Assembly: GCF_014925405.1 (NCBI RefSeq)
Contig: NZ_AQHJ01000023.1
Span: 310,001 to 374,000, forward strand
Direction: 5' to 3'
DNA: 64,000 nt
Origin: Pseudoalteromonas ulvae UL12
GTDB lineage: Bacteria; Pseudomonadota; Gammaproteobacteria; Enterobacterales; Alteromonadaceae
Numbering within the stretch: position 1 is the stretch's first letter; each line of letters starts with the position of its first letter. A model generated the notes under the pieces. The model had not been told where the DNA came from. It worked only from the letters and a program-made list of their open reading frames with translations, and did no database searches. A program made the position numbers and the translations under genes. Below, one piece after another: positions 55,787 through 64,000 of this stretch.

Positions 55787-56638
55787 TCAATCGCCATCTT
55801 CAATTAGCGTATCAATATCATCAATCCACTTATCGAACTCTTTTATTAAATGGCGCTGCTGTTTAGCTGATAATGTGGTGAGGATACGCAATTGCAAATT
55901 TGCATGTGTATGATTATCAATGGCAGAAAGTGCAATAAATTGCGCTGATTTAAACTGCTCGGTATTAACAATAATGTCAGTCAACTGAGCACGAAATACA
56001 AGTTCATCTGATGACGCTAATGAGAATACATTTCTCAGCGCGTCTAATCGGCGTTGTGTGTATTCAAACCTATGAGCTTTTGTAGAAGCCGTTGCTAAAG
56101 CCGCTTCTTCGATGAGCGATACTTGCGCGTCACTTAGTTTGCCCAGCCAATTTTTATAACTGTTGAGCATGTGCTCAATGCGCATCTCAAGTTTCTCTTG
56201 CTCGCTTAGCTCAGTGAACTCATTTAATTGGCGCGATATTTTTTCACTGACATTTTCAACAAACTCTTGTTTCTGTTGTGCCGATAAACTAACAGCTAAC
56301 TCTAATATCGGATCATTGGCCTTGCGAACGGCATCTTGCCAATACACTAGGGATTGTGCGCGCCAATCAAGTAATTGCTGAACATCGATAGGTTTATTGA
56401 TCCCTGCTTTTATTTCGATTAACAATTGACGATATTGAGGTAAAGCGTGTGTACGATGCCAACGCCTTAGCTTTGCAACCTCAGCTTTTAGCTGTTTTGA
56501 TTGTTGCTTGTCTAAATCAACGTAATCATCGACCCAATAATCAGCTAGCCAAGGAAGGTTGTTGTATATAAACGTAGTTGAGCAGCCACTTAAAGCAAAA
56601 ACGCACAAAATGATCAGTATAAAATTACGTGAATTCAT
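55787..56638 (-). CDS. DUF6279 family lipoprotein
   Basis: 283 residues. The lipobox LSGC is at residues 16-19. The body is highly helical with recurrent Trp and charged residues (NNLPWLADYWVDDYVDLDKQQSKQLKAEVAKLRRWHRTHALPQY-type start). The function is unknown. It lies between a YcxB-like gene and a tRNA array. Confidence 0.82.
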   Translation of the reverse strand: MNSRNFILIILCVFALSGCSTTFIYNNLPWLADYWVDDYVDLDKQQSKQLKAEVAKLRRWHRTHALPQYRQLLIEIKAGINKPIDVQQLLDWRAQSLVYWQDAVRKANDPILELAVSLSAQQKQEFVENVSEKISRQLNEFTELSEQEKLEMRIEHMLNSYKNWLGKLSDAQVSLIEEAALATASTKAHRFEYTQRRLDALRNVFSLASSDELVFRAQLTDIIVNTEQFKSAQFIALSAIDNHTHANLQLRILTTLSAKQQRHLIKEFDKWIDDIDTLIEDGD

Positions 56639-56748
56639 CGCCAGTTAAACTTAAGAATGATTAATTAAAACTATACGCCAAATTGCAGCAAACTGATCAA
56701 TGTATATGTAACAGAGAGTATCTAACGATAAAATATAAATTTTAGGCA

Positions 56749-56774
56749 CAAAAAAACCTACATCGTAGTAGGTT
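56749..56774 (-). terminator. Final terminator of the tRNA-Arg array
   Basis: The stem AACCTAC / GTAGGTT is followed by T7 on the minus strand. Confidence 0.85.
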
Positions 56775-56798
56775 GTTTTATTCATCTGGAGATGAAGA

Positions 56799-56875
56799 TG
56801 GTGGACGCAGGAGGATTCGAACCTCCGACCGCTCGGTTCGTAGCCGAGTACTCTATCCAGCTGAGCTATGCGTCC
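56799..56875 (-). tRNA. tRNA-Arg (ACG), copy 1
   Basis: 77 bases with anticodon ACG (ICG after editing) and CCA encoded; last in the transcript. Confidence 0.98.
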
Positions 56876-56935
56876 ATCGGATAGTAAAGTTTTAGTTCAT
56901 TACTGATGAACTTCAATTTTTACATCGAGAAAAGA

Positions 56936-57012
56936 TGGTGGACGCAGGAGGATTCGAACCTCCGACCGCTCGGTTCGTAGCCGAGTACTCTATCCAGCTG
57001 AGCTATGCGTCC
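56936..57012 (-). tRNA. tRNA-Arg (ACG), copy 2
   Basis: Same gene body as copy 1; copies 1-6 repeat with an exact 137-base period. Confidence 0.98.
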
Positions 57013-57072
57013 ATCGGATAGTAAAGTTTTAGTTCATTACTGATGAACTTCAATTTTTACATCGAGAAAAGA

Positions 57073-57149
57073 TGGTGGACGCAGGAGGATTCGAACCTCC
57101 GACCGCTCGGTTCGTAGCCGAGTACTCTATCCAGCTGAGCTATGCGTCC
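57073..57149 (-). tRNA. tRNA-Arg (ACG), copy 3
   Basis: Part of the 137-base repeat series; both spacers are unchanged. Confidence 0.98.
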
Positions 57150-57209
57150 ATCGGATAGTAAAGTTTTAGTTCATTACTGATGAACTTCAATTTTTACATC
57201 GAGAAAAGA

Positions 57210-57286
57210 TGGTGGACGCAGGAGGATTCGAACCTCCGACCGCTCGGTTCGTAGCCGAGTACTCTATCCAGCTGAGCTATGCGTCC
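57210..57286 (-). tRNA. tRNA-Arg (ACG), copy 4
   Basis: 137-base repeat series; no base change seen. Confidence 0.98.
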
Positions 57287-57346
57287 ATCGGATAGTAAAG
57301 TTTTAGTTCATTACTGATGAACTTCAATTTTTACATCGAGAAAAGA

Positions 57347-57423
57347 TGGTGGACGCAGGAGGATTCGAACCTCCGACCGCTCGGTTCGTAGCCGAGTACT
57401 CTATCCAGCTGAGCTATGCGTCC
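57347..57423 (-). tRNA. tRNA-Arg (ACG), copy 5
   Basis: 137-base repeat series; no base change seen. Confidence 0.98.
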
Positions 57424-57483
57424 ATCGGATAGTAAAGTTTTAGTTCATTACTGATGAACTTCAATTTTTACATCGAGAAAAGA

Positions 57484-57560
57484 TGGTGGACGCAGGAGGA
57501 TTCGAACCTCCGACCGCTCGGTTCGTAGCCGAGTACTCTATCCAGCTGAGCTATGCGTCC
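57484..57560 (-). tRNA. tRNA-Arg (ACG), copy 6
   Basis: Head of the distal block of six; its upstream flank (57561 onward) is unlike the repeat spacer. Confidence 0.98.
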
Positions 57561-57622
57561 AGATTGATGAGTGTTTTTAGTTCATACTCTGAACCTTTCT
57601 AAATGACCTAGAAAGAAGACAT

Positions 57623-57645
57623 AAAAAAACCTACACAACTGTAGG
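57623..57645 (-). terminator. Internal terminator between tRNA-Arg copies 7 and 6
   Basis: The stem CCTACA / TGTAGG with loop GTTG and a T7 tract on the minus strand. It is homologous to the final terminator at 56749-56774, including the adjoining TTCATC..GATGAA arms. Confidence 0.8.
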
Positions 57646-57671
57646 CTTCTTATTCATCCGAAGATGAATGA

Positions 57672-57748
57672 TGGTGGACGCAGGAGGATTCGAACCTCCG
57701 ACCGCTCGGTTCGTAGCCGAGTACTCTATCCAGCTGAGCTATGCGTCC
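57672..57748 (-). tRNA. tRNA-Arg (ACG), copy 7
   Basis: Last of the proximal block of five; followed by the internal terminator. Confidence 0.98.
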
Positions 57749-57811
57749 ATATCGGGTAGTAAAGTTTTAGTTCATTACTAAAGGAACTTCAATTTTTACA
57801 TCGAGAAAAGA

Positions 57812-57888
57812 TGGTGGACGCAGGAGGATTCGAACCTCCGACCGCTCGGTTCGTAGCCGAGTACTCTATCCAGCTGAGCTATGCGTCC
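57812..57888 (-). tRNA. tRNA-Arg (ACG), copy 8
   Basis: Its 3' spacer to copy 7 is 63 bases, 3 longer than the standard 60-base spacer. Confidence 0.98.
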
Positions 57889-57948
57889 ATCGGATAGTAA
57901 AGTTTTAGTTCATTACTGATGAACTTCAATTTTTACATCGAGAAAAGA

Positions 57949-58025
57949 TGGTGGACGCAGGAGGATTCGAACCTCCGACCGCTCGGTTCGTAGCCGAGTA
58001 CTCTATCCAGCTGAGCTATGCGTCC
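57949..58025 (-). tRNA. tRNA-Arg (ACG), copy 9
   Basis: Standard 137-base spacing to its neighbours. Confidence 0.98.
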
Positions 58026-58085
58026 ATCGGATAGTAAAGTTTTAGTTCATTACTGATGAACTTCAATTTTTACATCGAGAAAAGA

Positions 58086-58162
58086 TGGTGGACGCAGGAG
58101 GATTCGAACCTCCGACCGCTCGGTTCGTAGCCGAGTACTCTATCCAGCTGAGCTATGCGTCC
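58086..58162 (-). tRNA. tRNA-Arg (ACG), copy 10
   Basis: Standard 137-base spacing. Confidence 0.98.
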
Positions 58163-58222
58163 ATCGGATAGTAAAGTTTTAGTTCATTACTGATGAACTT
58201 CAATTTTTACATCGAGAAAAGA

Positions 58223-58299
58223 TGGTGGACGCAGGAGGATTCGAACCTCCGACCGCTCGGTTCGTAGCCGAGTACTCTATCCAGCTGAGCTATGCGTCC
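58223..58299 (-). tRNA. tRNA-Arg (ACG), copy 11
   Basis: First Arg gene after tRNA-Ser, 27 bases apart. Confidence 0.98.
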
Positions 58300-58326
58300 A
58301 GATTTACAAGACAACCATTCAAAAAA

Positions 58327-58419
58327 TGGCGGAGAAGGAGGGATTCGAACCCTCGATAGGGCTACAAACCCTATACTCCCTTAGCAGGGGAGCGCCTTCG
58401 GCCACTCGGCCACCTCTCC
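58327..58419 (-). tRNA. tRNA-Ser (GCT)
   Basis: 93 bases with a long variable arm (class II), anticodon GCT, discriminator G and CCA encoded. It heads the tRNA-Arg transcript, the serV-argVYZQ-like order of E. coli. Confidence 0.98.
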
Positions 58420-58433
58420 GTCTTGTGGGGCGT

Positions 58434-58461
58434 ATAATAAAGAATTCAGAAAATAAGTCAA
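58434..58461 (-). promoter_or_regulatory. Promoter of the tRNA-Ser/Arg array
   Basis: TTGACT (58456-58461), a 16-base spacer and TATTAT (58434-58439), then a CGCCCC discriminator. It is like the promoter of the Phe/Thr array. Confidence 0.8.
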
Positions 58462-58528
58462 ACACTTTTCTGTGCATTTTAAGTCGTATGACTATAGTTT
58501 GAACAGAACTGCTTATTTATTGAATTTA

Positions 58529-58570
58529 TTGCGCAATAACCATACTCACTCCTGCCTAGTTGCGCAATAA
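58529..58570. repeat. Two copies of TTGCGCAATAA
   Basis: Direct copies at 58529-58539 and 58560-58570, each with the palindrome TTGCGCAA, 31 bases apart (three helical turns). Nothing else is seen in the gap 58462-58600. Confidence 0.5.
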
Positions 58571-58600
58571 AATAATGTATTTATCAACAACCCGTATTCA

Positions 58601-58885
58601 CTATTTTGTTGCAGTTGGCGTTTTGGCCGTAAAATGCTTATCCAGTTTTAATTTTTTGAGTAAGGTTTCAGATGCACTGCCAGTCACAGCAACAACAATC
58701 AGGCCACCCCAGGCAATCATTGATAAGCCAGCAGGAACATTTACAGCCGCAATAATTTTTATGTATTTACGATTAAAAAAGAACGCCAGAATTGTCGGAA
58801 TAAAATAAATCGCTAACATCAGTGGTACAACAATCGCATATTCCATTGCCGTCATATTGGTAAATAATGCGCTTAAGTCTTCCAT
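58601..58885 (-). CDS. Superinfection-immunity-like small membrane protein
   Basis: 94 residues from the ATG at 58885, which has AAAGGA 8 bases before it; ATGs further upstream are less well placed. Two TM helices: VVPLMLAIYFIPTILAFFF and GLSMIAWGGLIVVAVTG. The YFIPTILAFFFNRK and WGGLIVVAVTG segments resemble the Imm_superinfect family (T4 Imm-like). In bacteria these proteins are mostly of unknown role. A basic tail ends in AKTPTATK. Confidence 0.65.
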   Translation of the reverse strand: MEDLSALFTNMTAMEYAIVVPLMLAIYFIPTILAFFFNRKYIKIIAAVNVPAGLSMIAWGGLIVVAVTGSASETLLKKLKLDKHFTAKTPTATK

Positions 58886-59105
58886 TTTCATTTCCTTTAA
58901 AGTGATTTCATCTTGCTTGTTTAATGGAGCCAATATTAATGACTTAAATGATGCATCCAGCAACAAAGTGCTAAACGGTCAATAACGGTGATAAACGTGC
59001 AAATCTTAAAGGTAGGGATATGTTAATTGCCAGTGGGTGCTAAAAGTTTAGGTAACACAAACAGACAATGGCTAAGCTATGTGTAAAAACCATTTGATAA
59101 AAACC

Positions 59106-59138
59106 AAAAAAACGCCGCTAACTAGAGCGGCGTTTTTA
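59106..59138 (-). terminator. Terminator of lysS
   Basis: The stem AACGCCGCT / AGCGGCGTT with loop CTAGTT is followed by a T tract, 16 bases past the stop codon. Confidence 0.92.
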
Positions 59139-59153
59139 TTCAACTTATCAAGA

Positions 59154-60689
59154 TTAATCAGCTTGTGGACGCATATGCGGGAACAAGATCACATCTTTGA
59201 TAGTTGATGAATCAGTGAATAACATCACCAGACGATCGATACCAATCCCCTCACCCGCTGTTGGTGGTAAGCCATACTCTAACGCACGAATGTAATCTTC
59301 ATCGTAGTGCATTGCTTCATCATCACCTGCGTCTTTCTCTTCTACCTGACGAGTGAAACGTTCAGCTTGATCTTGCGCATCATTAAGCTCAGAGAAACCA
59401 TTTGCAAGCTCACGACCACCGACGAAGAACTCGAAACGGTCAGTTACAAATGGGTTTTCATCGTTACGACGTGCAAGTGGCGATACTTCCCATGGGTAAC
59501 CCGTGATAAACGTTGGTTGGATTAACATGTGCTCTGCGGTCTCTTCAAAGATTTCGCACAAGAACTTGCCTGGGCCCCAAACACATTTTTCAGGGATTTT
59601 GACATGCACTAGCTTAGCGTATGCTTTTAACTCTTCGAAATGATTTTCTGGATCATTGAATACCTTGGCATCAAAGTCTGGATTATATTTTAAAATAGCA
59701 TCAGCCATGCTTAAACGCGTAAATGGTTGACCAAAATCATATTCAACCGAATCAACCACATCACCGTTTTCATCTTTGGTTGTATTAATCACCACTGGGC
59801 TACCAAGTACATCGGTCGCGACTGTACGAAGCATGTCTTCAGTGATATTCATCAAATCAATGTAATCAGCATAAGCCTGATAGAACTCAATCATAGTGAA
59901 TTCTGGATTATGACGTGTTGATAAGCCTTCGTTACGGAAGTTACGGTTAATTTCAAATACACGATCAAACCCACCAACCACTAAACGTTTTAAGTAAAGC
60001 TCAGGTGCAATACGCAGATACATGTCGATATCTAATGCATTGTGATGGGTCACAAATGGACGTGCTGATGCGCCACCTGGAATAACCTGTAACATAGGCG
60101 TTTCAACTTCCATGAAGTCACGCTCAGCTAAGAAACGGCGAATACCTTCCACAACTTTAGAACGAATACGGAACGTTTCACGGGTCGCTTCATTGGTGAT
60201 TAAATCAACATAGCGCTGGCGGTATTTAGTTTCTTGATCAGATAAGCCATGGAATTTTTCTGGCAGTGGGCGCAAAGATTTAGTCAATAGTTGATATTCA
60301 ACCATATCGACATACAAATCGCCTTTACCCGACTTATTTAGTGGACCAGTTACGCCGATAATGTCGCCGATGTCTAATTGACCATACTTTTCTTTAAGTG
60401 CTTTTTGCGCTTCTTTTGATGCATACGCCTGTACACGGCCTTTCATATCTTGAACAACAAAAAACGGCCCACGCTTAGCCAAAATACGACCGGCGATAGA
60501 AGCAACATAGTTCAGTTCAACTAACTCTTCTTTCGATTTATCACCAAACTCAGCTTGCAGATCAGCCGTGTAATGCTCACGACGGAAGGTATTTGGATGA
60601 CCGTTTGCCGGGCAGTTCACGCGAATAGCATCTAACTTGCCACGACGCTCAGCAATTAACTTATTTTCATCTTGGATTTGATCAGTCAT
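59154..60689 (-). CDS. lysS: Lysyl-tRNA synthetase, class II
   Basis: 511 residues. The N-terminal OB-fold anticodon-binding domain ([28 protein letters not shown]) precedes the catalytic core. Class II motif 2 is [23 protein letters not shown] and motif 3 is [16 protein letters not shown]. It is preceded by prfB with a 26-base gap, the same pair as in E. coli. Confidence 0.97.
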   Translation of the reverse strand: MTDQIQDENKLIAERRGKLDAIRVNCPANGHPNTFRREHYTADLQAEFGDKSKEELVELNYVASIAGRILAKRGPFFVVQDMKGRVQAYASKEAQKALKEKYGQLDIGDIIGVTGPLNKSGKGDLYVDMVEYQLLTKSLRPLPEKFHGLSDQETKYRQRYVDLITNEATRETFRIRSKVVEGIRRFLAERDFMEVETPMLQVIPGGASARPFVTHHNALDIDMYLRIAPELYLKRLVVGGFDRVFEINRNFRNEGLSTRHNPEFTMIEFYQAYADYIDLMNITEDMLRTVATDVLGSPVVINTTKDENGDVVDSVEYDFGQPFTRLSMADAILKYNPDFDAKVFNDPENHFEELKAYAKLVHVKIPEKCVWGPGKFLCEIFEETAEHMLIQPTFITGYPWEVSPLARRNDENPFVTDRFEFFVGGRELANGFSELNDAQDQAERFTRQVEEKDAGDDEAMHYDEDYIRALEYGLPPTAGEGIGIDRLVMLFTDSSTIKDVILFPHMRPQAD

Positions 60690-60715
60690 TTTTTAGCTCT
60701 TTTTTAGCTTGGTAG

Positions 60716-61814
60716 TTAAAGGCCAGATTTTAAGCTGGCTTCAATAAATTTATCTAGGTCGCCATCAAGTACGGCCTGCGTGTTACGGTTTTCAATACCC
60801 GTACGTAAATCTTTAATGCGCGAATCGTCTAACACGTAAGAACGAATTTGACTGCCCCACCCTATATCCGATTTAGCGTCTTCTTGACTTTGTTTTTCAG
60901 CGTTTTGTTGCTGTAATTCAAGCTCAAATAATTTCGCTTTTAACTGCTTCATTGCTTGCGCTTTATTTTTGTGCTGTGAGCGTTCATTTTGACATTGCAC
61001 AACGGTATTTGTCGGCACGTGAGTAATACGCACAGCTGATTCTGTGGTATTAACGTGCTGTCCACCCGCACCTGATGCACGATAAACATCAATACGTAAG
61101 TCAGCCGGATTAATATCAATTTCAATATTATCGTCGATTTCAGGGTAAACAAACGCAGAGGCAAACGAAGTGTGACGACGGCCACTTGAATCAAACGGGC
61201 TTTTACGAACAAGGCGGTGAACGCCTGTTTCGGTGCGAAGCCAACCATATGCGTATTCGCCAATAAAACGAACTGTCGCGCCTTTAATGCCTGCAACATC
61301 GCCATCGGTGGCTTCCACTAATTCAACTTTAAAGCCTTTTGCTTCACCCCAACGTAAATACATACGCAATAACATGTTACACCAGTCTTGTGCTTCTGTT
61401 CCGCCAGAACCAGACTGTAAATCAAGGTACGCATCATTTTGATCAAAGTCGCCGGAAAACATGCGTCGGAATTCTAATGTTGCTAGTTTTTCAACCAGCT
61501 GGGCGGTTTCGCTTTGTGCTTCATCAAAGGTTTCTTGATCTTCTGCCTCAACCGCTAATTCAACTAAGCCTTCAGCATCATCAGCGCCAGCAATTAAGTC
61601 ATCAATTGTTTCAACTACGGTTTCAAGTGCCACTTTTTCACGACCTAAGGCTTGTGCGCGCTCAGGTTCATTCCATACAGCTGAATCTTCTAGTTCGCCG
61701 TTCACTTCTTCTAAACGTTCTTTTTTTGTAGGGTAGTCAAAGATACCCCCGAAGAAGTTCTGTACGTTCGCGGATGTCCTTGATTTGATTAATCACAGGA
61801 TTCACTTCAAACAT
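60716..61814 (-). CDS. prfB: Peptide chain release factor RF2, programmed +1 frameshift
   Basis: 365 residues if the shift occurs. The ATG is at 61814. Frame 1 runs 25 codons to CTT TGA (TGA at 61739-61737). Translation shifts +1 to read GAC from 61738 and continues to 60716. The signal is complete: a GGGGG Shine-Dalgarno-like stretch, then TAT CTT TGA C. The stop-codon recognition motif SPF is in [19 protein letters not shown] is in [21 protein letters not shown]2 ends translation at UGA and UAA, and the shift makes it self-regulated. Confidence 0.97.
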
Positions 61815-61982
61815 GTATATTTACTCCAAAAATACTAAAACACAGTGAAGATAGCATGTAATGCTAAAAGTCACAGATAGAATTAAATCGGCGAATTTTA
61901 GCAAATATTTTCACTGAACGTGAGGGCTTAATACGAATATTTTAAGAATAAATTAGAACCAAATGAACAAGGTGACGATCAC

Positions 61983-62009
61983 GATGCCTTCATCATTTTT
62001 AAAGGCATC
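61983..62009. repeat. Hairpin between recJ and prfB
   Basis: The arms GATGCCTT and AAGGCATC with an 11-base loop lie 37 bases after recJ. No T-tract follows, so it is more likely an mRNA-processing or stability element than a terminator. Confidence 0.4.
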
Positions 62010-62045
62010 GCACCACAGCTGATGAAACAACTAAAAATCAGTAAA

Positions 62046-63773
62046 CTAAGCGATCCCCTTTAGCTCCCGAACCAACAATTGTAAACTGAATTTGCCTCTA
62101 AATTCGTTGATATCGAGCACAAAAGCCGCTTCAATCTGCTGCACCGCGGCATTGGGCCAACGCTGCAAATCGACATTGAACGCAATAGCATCGAGCAATA
62201 AACCACTGCGATGTTTTACAACCAATTTTAAATGCTTCTCACCCACAAGGCGTTGTTGTACCAACGCAAACTGATCGGCAAATACCGGTTCAGGGAATGA
62301 TTGCCCCCACGGCCCTGAGTTTTTAATCAATTGCGCAAAATCAAGGGTATAACAATCGCTCGGCAGTTCACCATCGGTTAAAATCAGACTTTTCTTGTGC
62401 TCTTCACTTAATGTGGCCGTCACTGCATCGCTGTAAAGCTGCTTAAAGCGAGCAAAATCACTGGCGCGAATAGACAATCCCGCCGCCATCGCATGGCCAC
62501 CAAATTTTAAAATTAACCCTGGGTGCGCCGTACTTATCGCTTCGAGTAAGTCGCGCATATGCAGCCCTTCTATTGAGCGACAAGAGCCTTTTAATTCGTC
62601 ATTATCACCCAGAGCAAAAATAATCGTGGGTCGGTGGTATTTCTCTTTTAAACGCCCCGCCAAAATACCAATGACGCCTTGATGCCAATCATCTTGATAC
62701 AAACACACCGCATCGGGTACTTCAGGCTGTGCTTTTAATAGCTTATCGAGGGTAACCTGCGCTTCAACCTGCATACTTTGCTCGATTTCTCGGCGCTCTT
62801 GATTCAAGCTATCGAGCTCGCTGGCAATTCGCCGCGCATGATTAATCTCAGGGCTTAGCAAACAAGCGATGCCTAAACTCATGTCATCTAGGCGACCGGC
62901 CGCATTTAACCTCGGCGCTAATGAAAAACCAAAGTCGGAAGCCGACAATCGACTTGCTTGTCGCTTTGCAACATCGATTAATGCCGCAATACCGGGGCGT
63001 GTTTTACCGGAACGAATTCTAGCTAAACCTTGGTGCACTAAAATGCGGTTATTCGCATCTAATGAGACAACATCCGCCACAGTGCCAAGAGCCACTAAAT
63101 CAAGTAACTGCGCGACATTTGGCTCAGGTTGTCCTAATTGTGAAAACCACTGTTGTTCACGCAAATACGACCGAAGCGCCACCAGCAAATAAAACGCAAC
63201 ACCGACCCCCGCTAATGATTTTGATGGAAATGCACAACCGTGTTGATTCGGGTTAACAATGGCATCGGCGTTAGGTAATTCTTCCCCTGGCAAGTGATGA
63301 TCCGTGACAATCACTTGCATGCCGGCCTGTTTTACAATCTCAACCCCAGCTACGCAGGAAATACCATTATCCACAGTGATCAGTAAATCCGCACCTAAAG
63401 CCACCACTTGCTCAGCCAATTGCGGGCTTAAGCCGTATCCAAGCTCAAAACGATTGGGGACTAAATAGTCAACATGCTCAAACCCAAACATTTTCAGTCC
63501 CGACATCAAGGTCGCAGTACTGGTTGCGCCATCTGCATCAAAATCGCCAACGATTAATATTTTGCTTTGCTTTTTTAAAGCCTCAATCAGTATTTCACTG
63601 GCTTGGTCAATCCCTTTGAGCAATTTAAAATTCAGTAAAGAGGCGGCATTATGATTGAGTTCATGATCATTTTTTACGCCCCGTGCGGCATAAATTTGGC
63701 GGATAACAGGGTGAATCGCCGCGCTTAAATATGTGTCATCTACTCGTGGACGAGCAACTAATTGTTTTTGCAT
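62046..63773 (-). CDS. recJ: Single-strand DNA-specific 5'-3' exonuclease RecJ
   Basis: 575 residues. DHH phosphoesterase motifs are ILIVGDFDADGATSTATLMSG, VTVDNGISC (DLLITVDNGIS) and VIVTDHHLPGEELP. DHHA1 is GGHAMAAGLSIRASDF. The C-terminal OB fold closes the chain. It acts in recombination and mismatch repair with RecQ and others. It follows dsbC and precedes prfB-lysS, as in E. coli. Confidence 0.96.
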   Translation of the reverse strand: MQKQLVARPRVDDTYLSAAIHPVIRQIYAARGVKNDHELNHNAASLLNFKLLKGIDQASEILIEALKKQSKILIVGDFDADGATSTATLMSGLKMFGFEHVDYLVPNRFELGYGLSPQLAEQVVALGADLLITVDNGISCVAGVEIVKQAGMQVIVTDHHLPGEELPNADAIVNPNQHGCAFPSKSLAGVGVAFYLLVALRSYLREQQWFSQLGQPEPNVAQLLDLVALGTVADVVSLDANNRILVHQGLARIRSGKTRPGIAALIDVAKRQASRLSASDFGFSLAPRLNAAGRLDDMSLGIACLLSPEINHARRIASELDSLNQERREIEQSMQVEAQVTLDKLLKAQPEVPDAVCLYQDDWHQGVIGILAGRLKEKYHRPTIIFALGDNDELKGSCRSIEGLHMRDLLEAISTAHPGLILKFGGHAMAAGLSIRASDFARFKQLYSDAVTATLSEEHKKSLILTDGELPSDCYTLDFAQLIKNSGPWGQSFPEPVFADQFALVQQRLVGEKHLKLVVKHRSGLLLDAIAFNVDLQRWPNAAVQQIEAAFVLDINEFRGKFSLQLLVRELKGIA

Positions 63774-63802
63774 TTAACATCTCAAACAGAGAAAAAAGTG
63801 AC

Positions 63803-63826
63803 AAAAAAAGGCCTTGCGGCCTTTTT
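63803..63826 (-). terminator. Terminator between dsbC and recJ
   Basis: The stem AAGGCC / GGCCTT with loop GCAA and a T tract on the minus strand lies 19 bases past dsbC. Confidence 0.8.
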
Positions 63827-63841
63827 AATAATGAACGCTGC

Positions 63842-64000
63842 TTACTGAACAGCTTCAAGCTGCGCTTTTAGCGCGGCTGCTGGTTGGTAGCCAGGAATTA
63901 GCGTGCCATCTTCTAAAATAATCGCCGGAGTACCACTAATACCAAAGCTTTGCCCTAATTGGTAATGCTCTCCAACTGGCGCACTGCAGTTATCTACTTT
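63842..64000 (-). CDS. dsbC: Thiol:disulfide interchange protein DsbC, C-terminal part
   Basis: Partial; the rest lies past the right edge. The 52 residues seen read VDNCSAPVGEHYQLGQ, SFGISGTPAIILEDG and IPGYQPAAALKAQLEAVQ. The cis-Pro (SGTPAI) and LIPGYQP are those of DsbC, the periplasmic disulfide isomerase. The Cys is the second of the structural pair. The dsbC-recJ order supports this. Confidence 0.93.
   Translation of the reverse strand, partial: KVDNCSAPVGEHYQLGQSFGISGTPAIILEDGTLIPGYQPAAALKAQLEAVQ

Noticed and set aside
56799-58299. CRISPR-like array with 137-base period
   Set aside because: The repeats are tRNA-Arg genes with encoded CCA; spacers are identical.

Overview
The window looks like a chromosomal segment of a marine gammaproteobacterium of the order Alteromonadales, most probably Pseudoalteromonas. 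The reasons are the AT-rich base composition, the E. coli-like gene blocks (gcvTHP; ubiI-ubiH-pepP-ygfB next to 6S RNA; dsbC-recJ-prfB-lysS), a sodium-pumping OadGAB set, a secreted LasA/pseudoalterin-type M23 peptidase, and very large tandem tRNA arrays. This is inference from gene content; no 16S rRNA gene is present.

Layout. 1-1277: a transposon scar with the C-terminal end of a Y1 (REP-associated) transposase at the left edge, followed by several hairpins and a tandem repeat. 1278-6742: the glycine cleavage operon (gcvT, gcvH, gcvP, minus strand) and a shortened GcvT paralogue. 6869-10777: a LysR regulator, a membrane-bound CadC-like regulator and a convergent exported esterase/TPR protein. 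10984-15261: ubiquinone hydroxylases ubiI and ubiH, aminopeptidase pepP and ygfB. 15448-15628: 6S RNA, without the usual zapA and ygfA neighbours. 15630-17410: a decayed accessory stretch with two MITE-like palindromic elements, a small membrane protein and a frameshifted Cys-rich pseudogene. 17411-23275: a three-gene RND efflux operon. 24340-26429: 17 alternating tRNA-Phe and tRNA-Thr genes.

26734-40116: signalling and housekeeping genes. These are a hybrid sensor kinase, yggX-mutY, trmB, rsmC, a kinase with a YfiN-like sensor paired with a YfiR homologue, convergent arcA/arcB, and a cyanophycinase-like protein. 40458-44759: folE2, a DUF2726 protein, and the mtnN / CbiB-like / btuF group. 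44856-49813: tyrS, an M23 endopeptidase and a DUF6351 hydrolase. 49848-55200: the oadGAB sodium pump under two strong FadR/PdhR-type palindromes, then the secreted M23 peptidase. 55238-58966: two minor membrane or lipoprotein genes, eleven tRNA-Arg genes, one tRNA-Ser gene and a superinfection-immunity-like protein. 59154-64000: lysS, prfB (with the programmed +1 frameshift), recJ and the 3' end of dsbC.

Most of the window is core genome. The parts that reward a second look are the 29 tRNA genes in two arrays with shuffled spacers and internal terminators; the CHASE8-type kinase/YfiR pair; the truncated GcvT-like protein facing a LysR gene; the operators on the oad promoter; a Shine-Dalgarno-sequestering hairpin at the esterase gene; and the palindrome-rich decay zone after 6S RNA.
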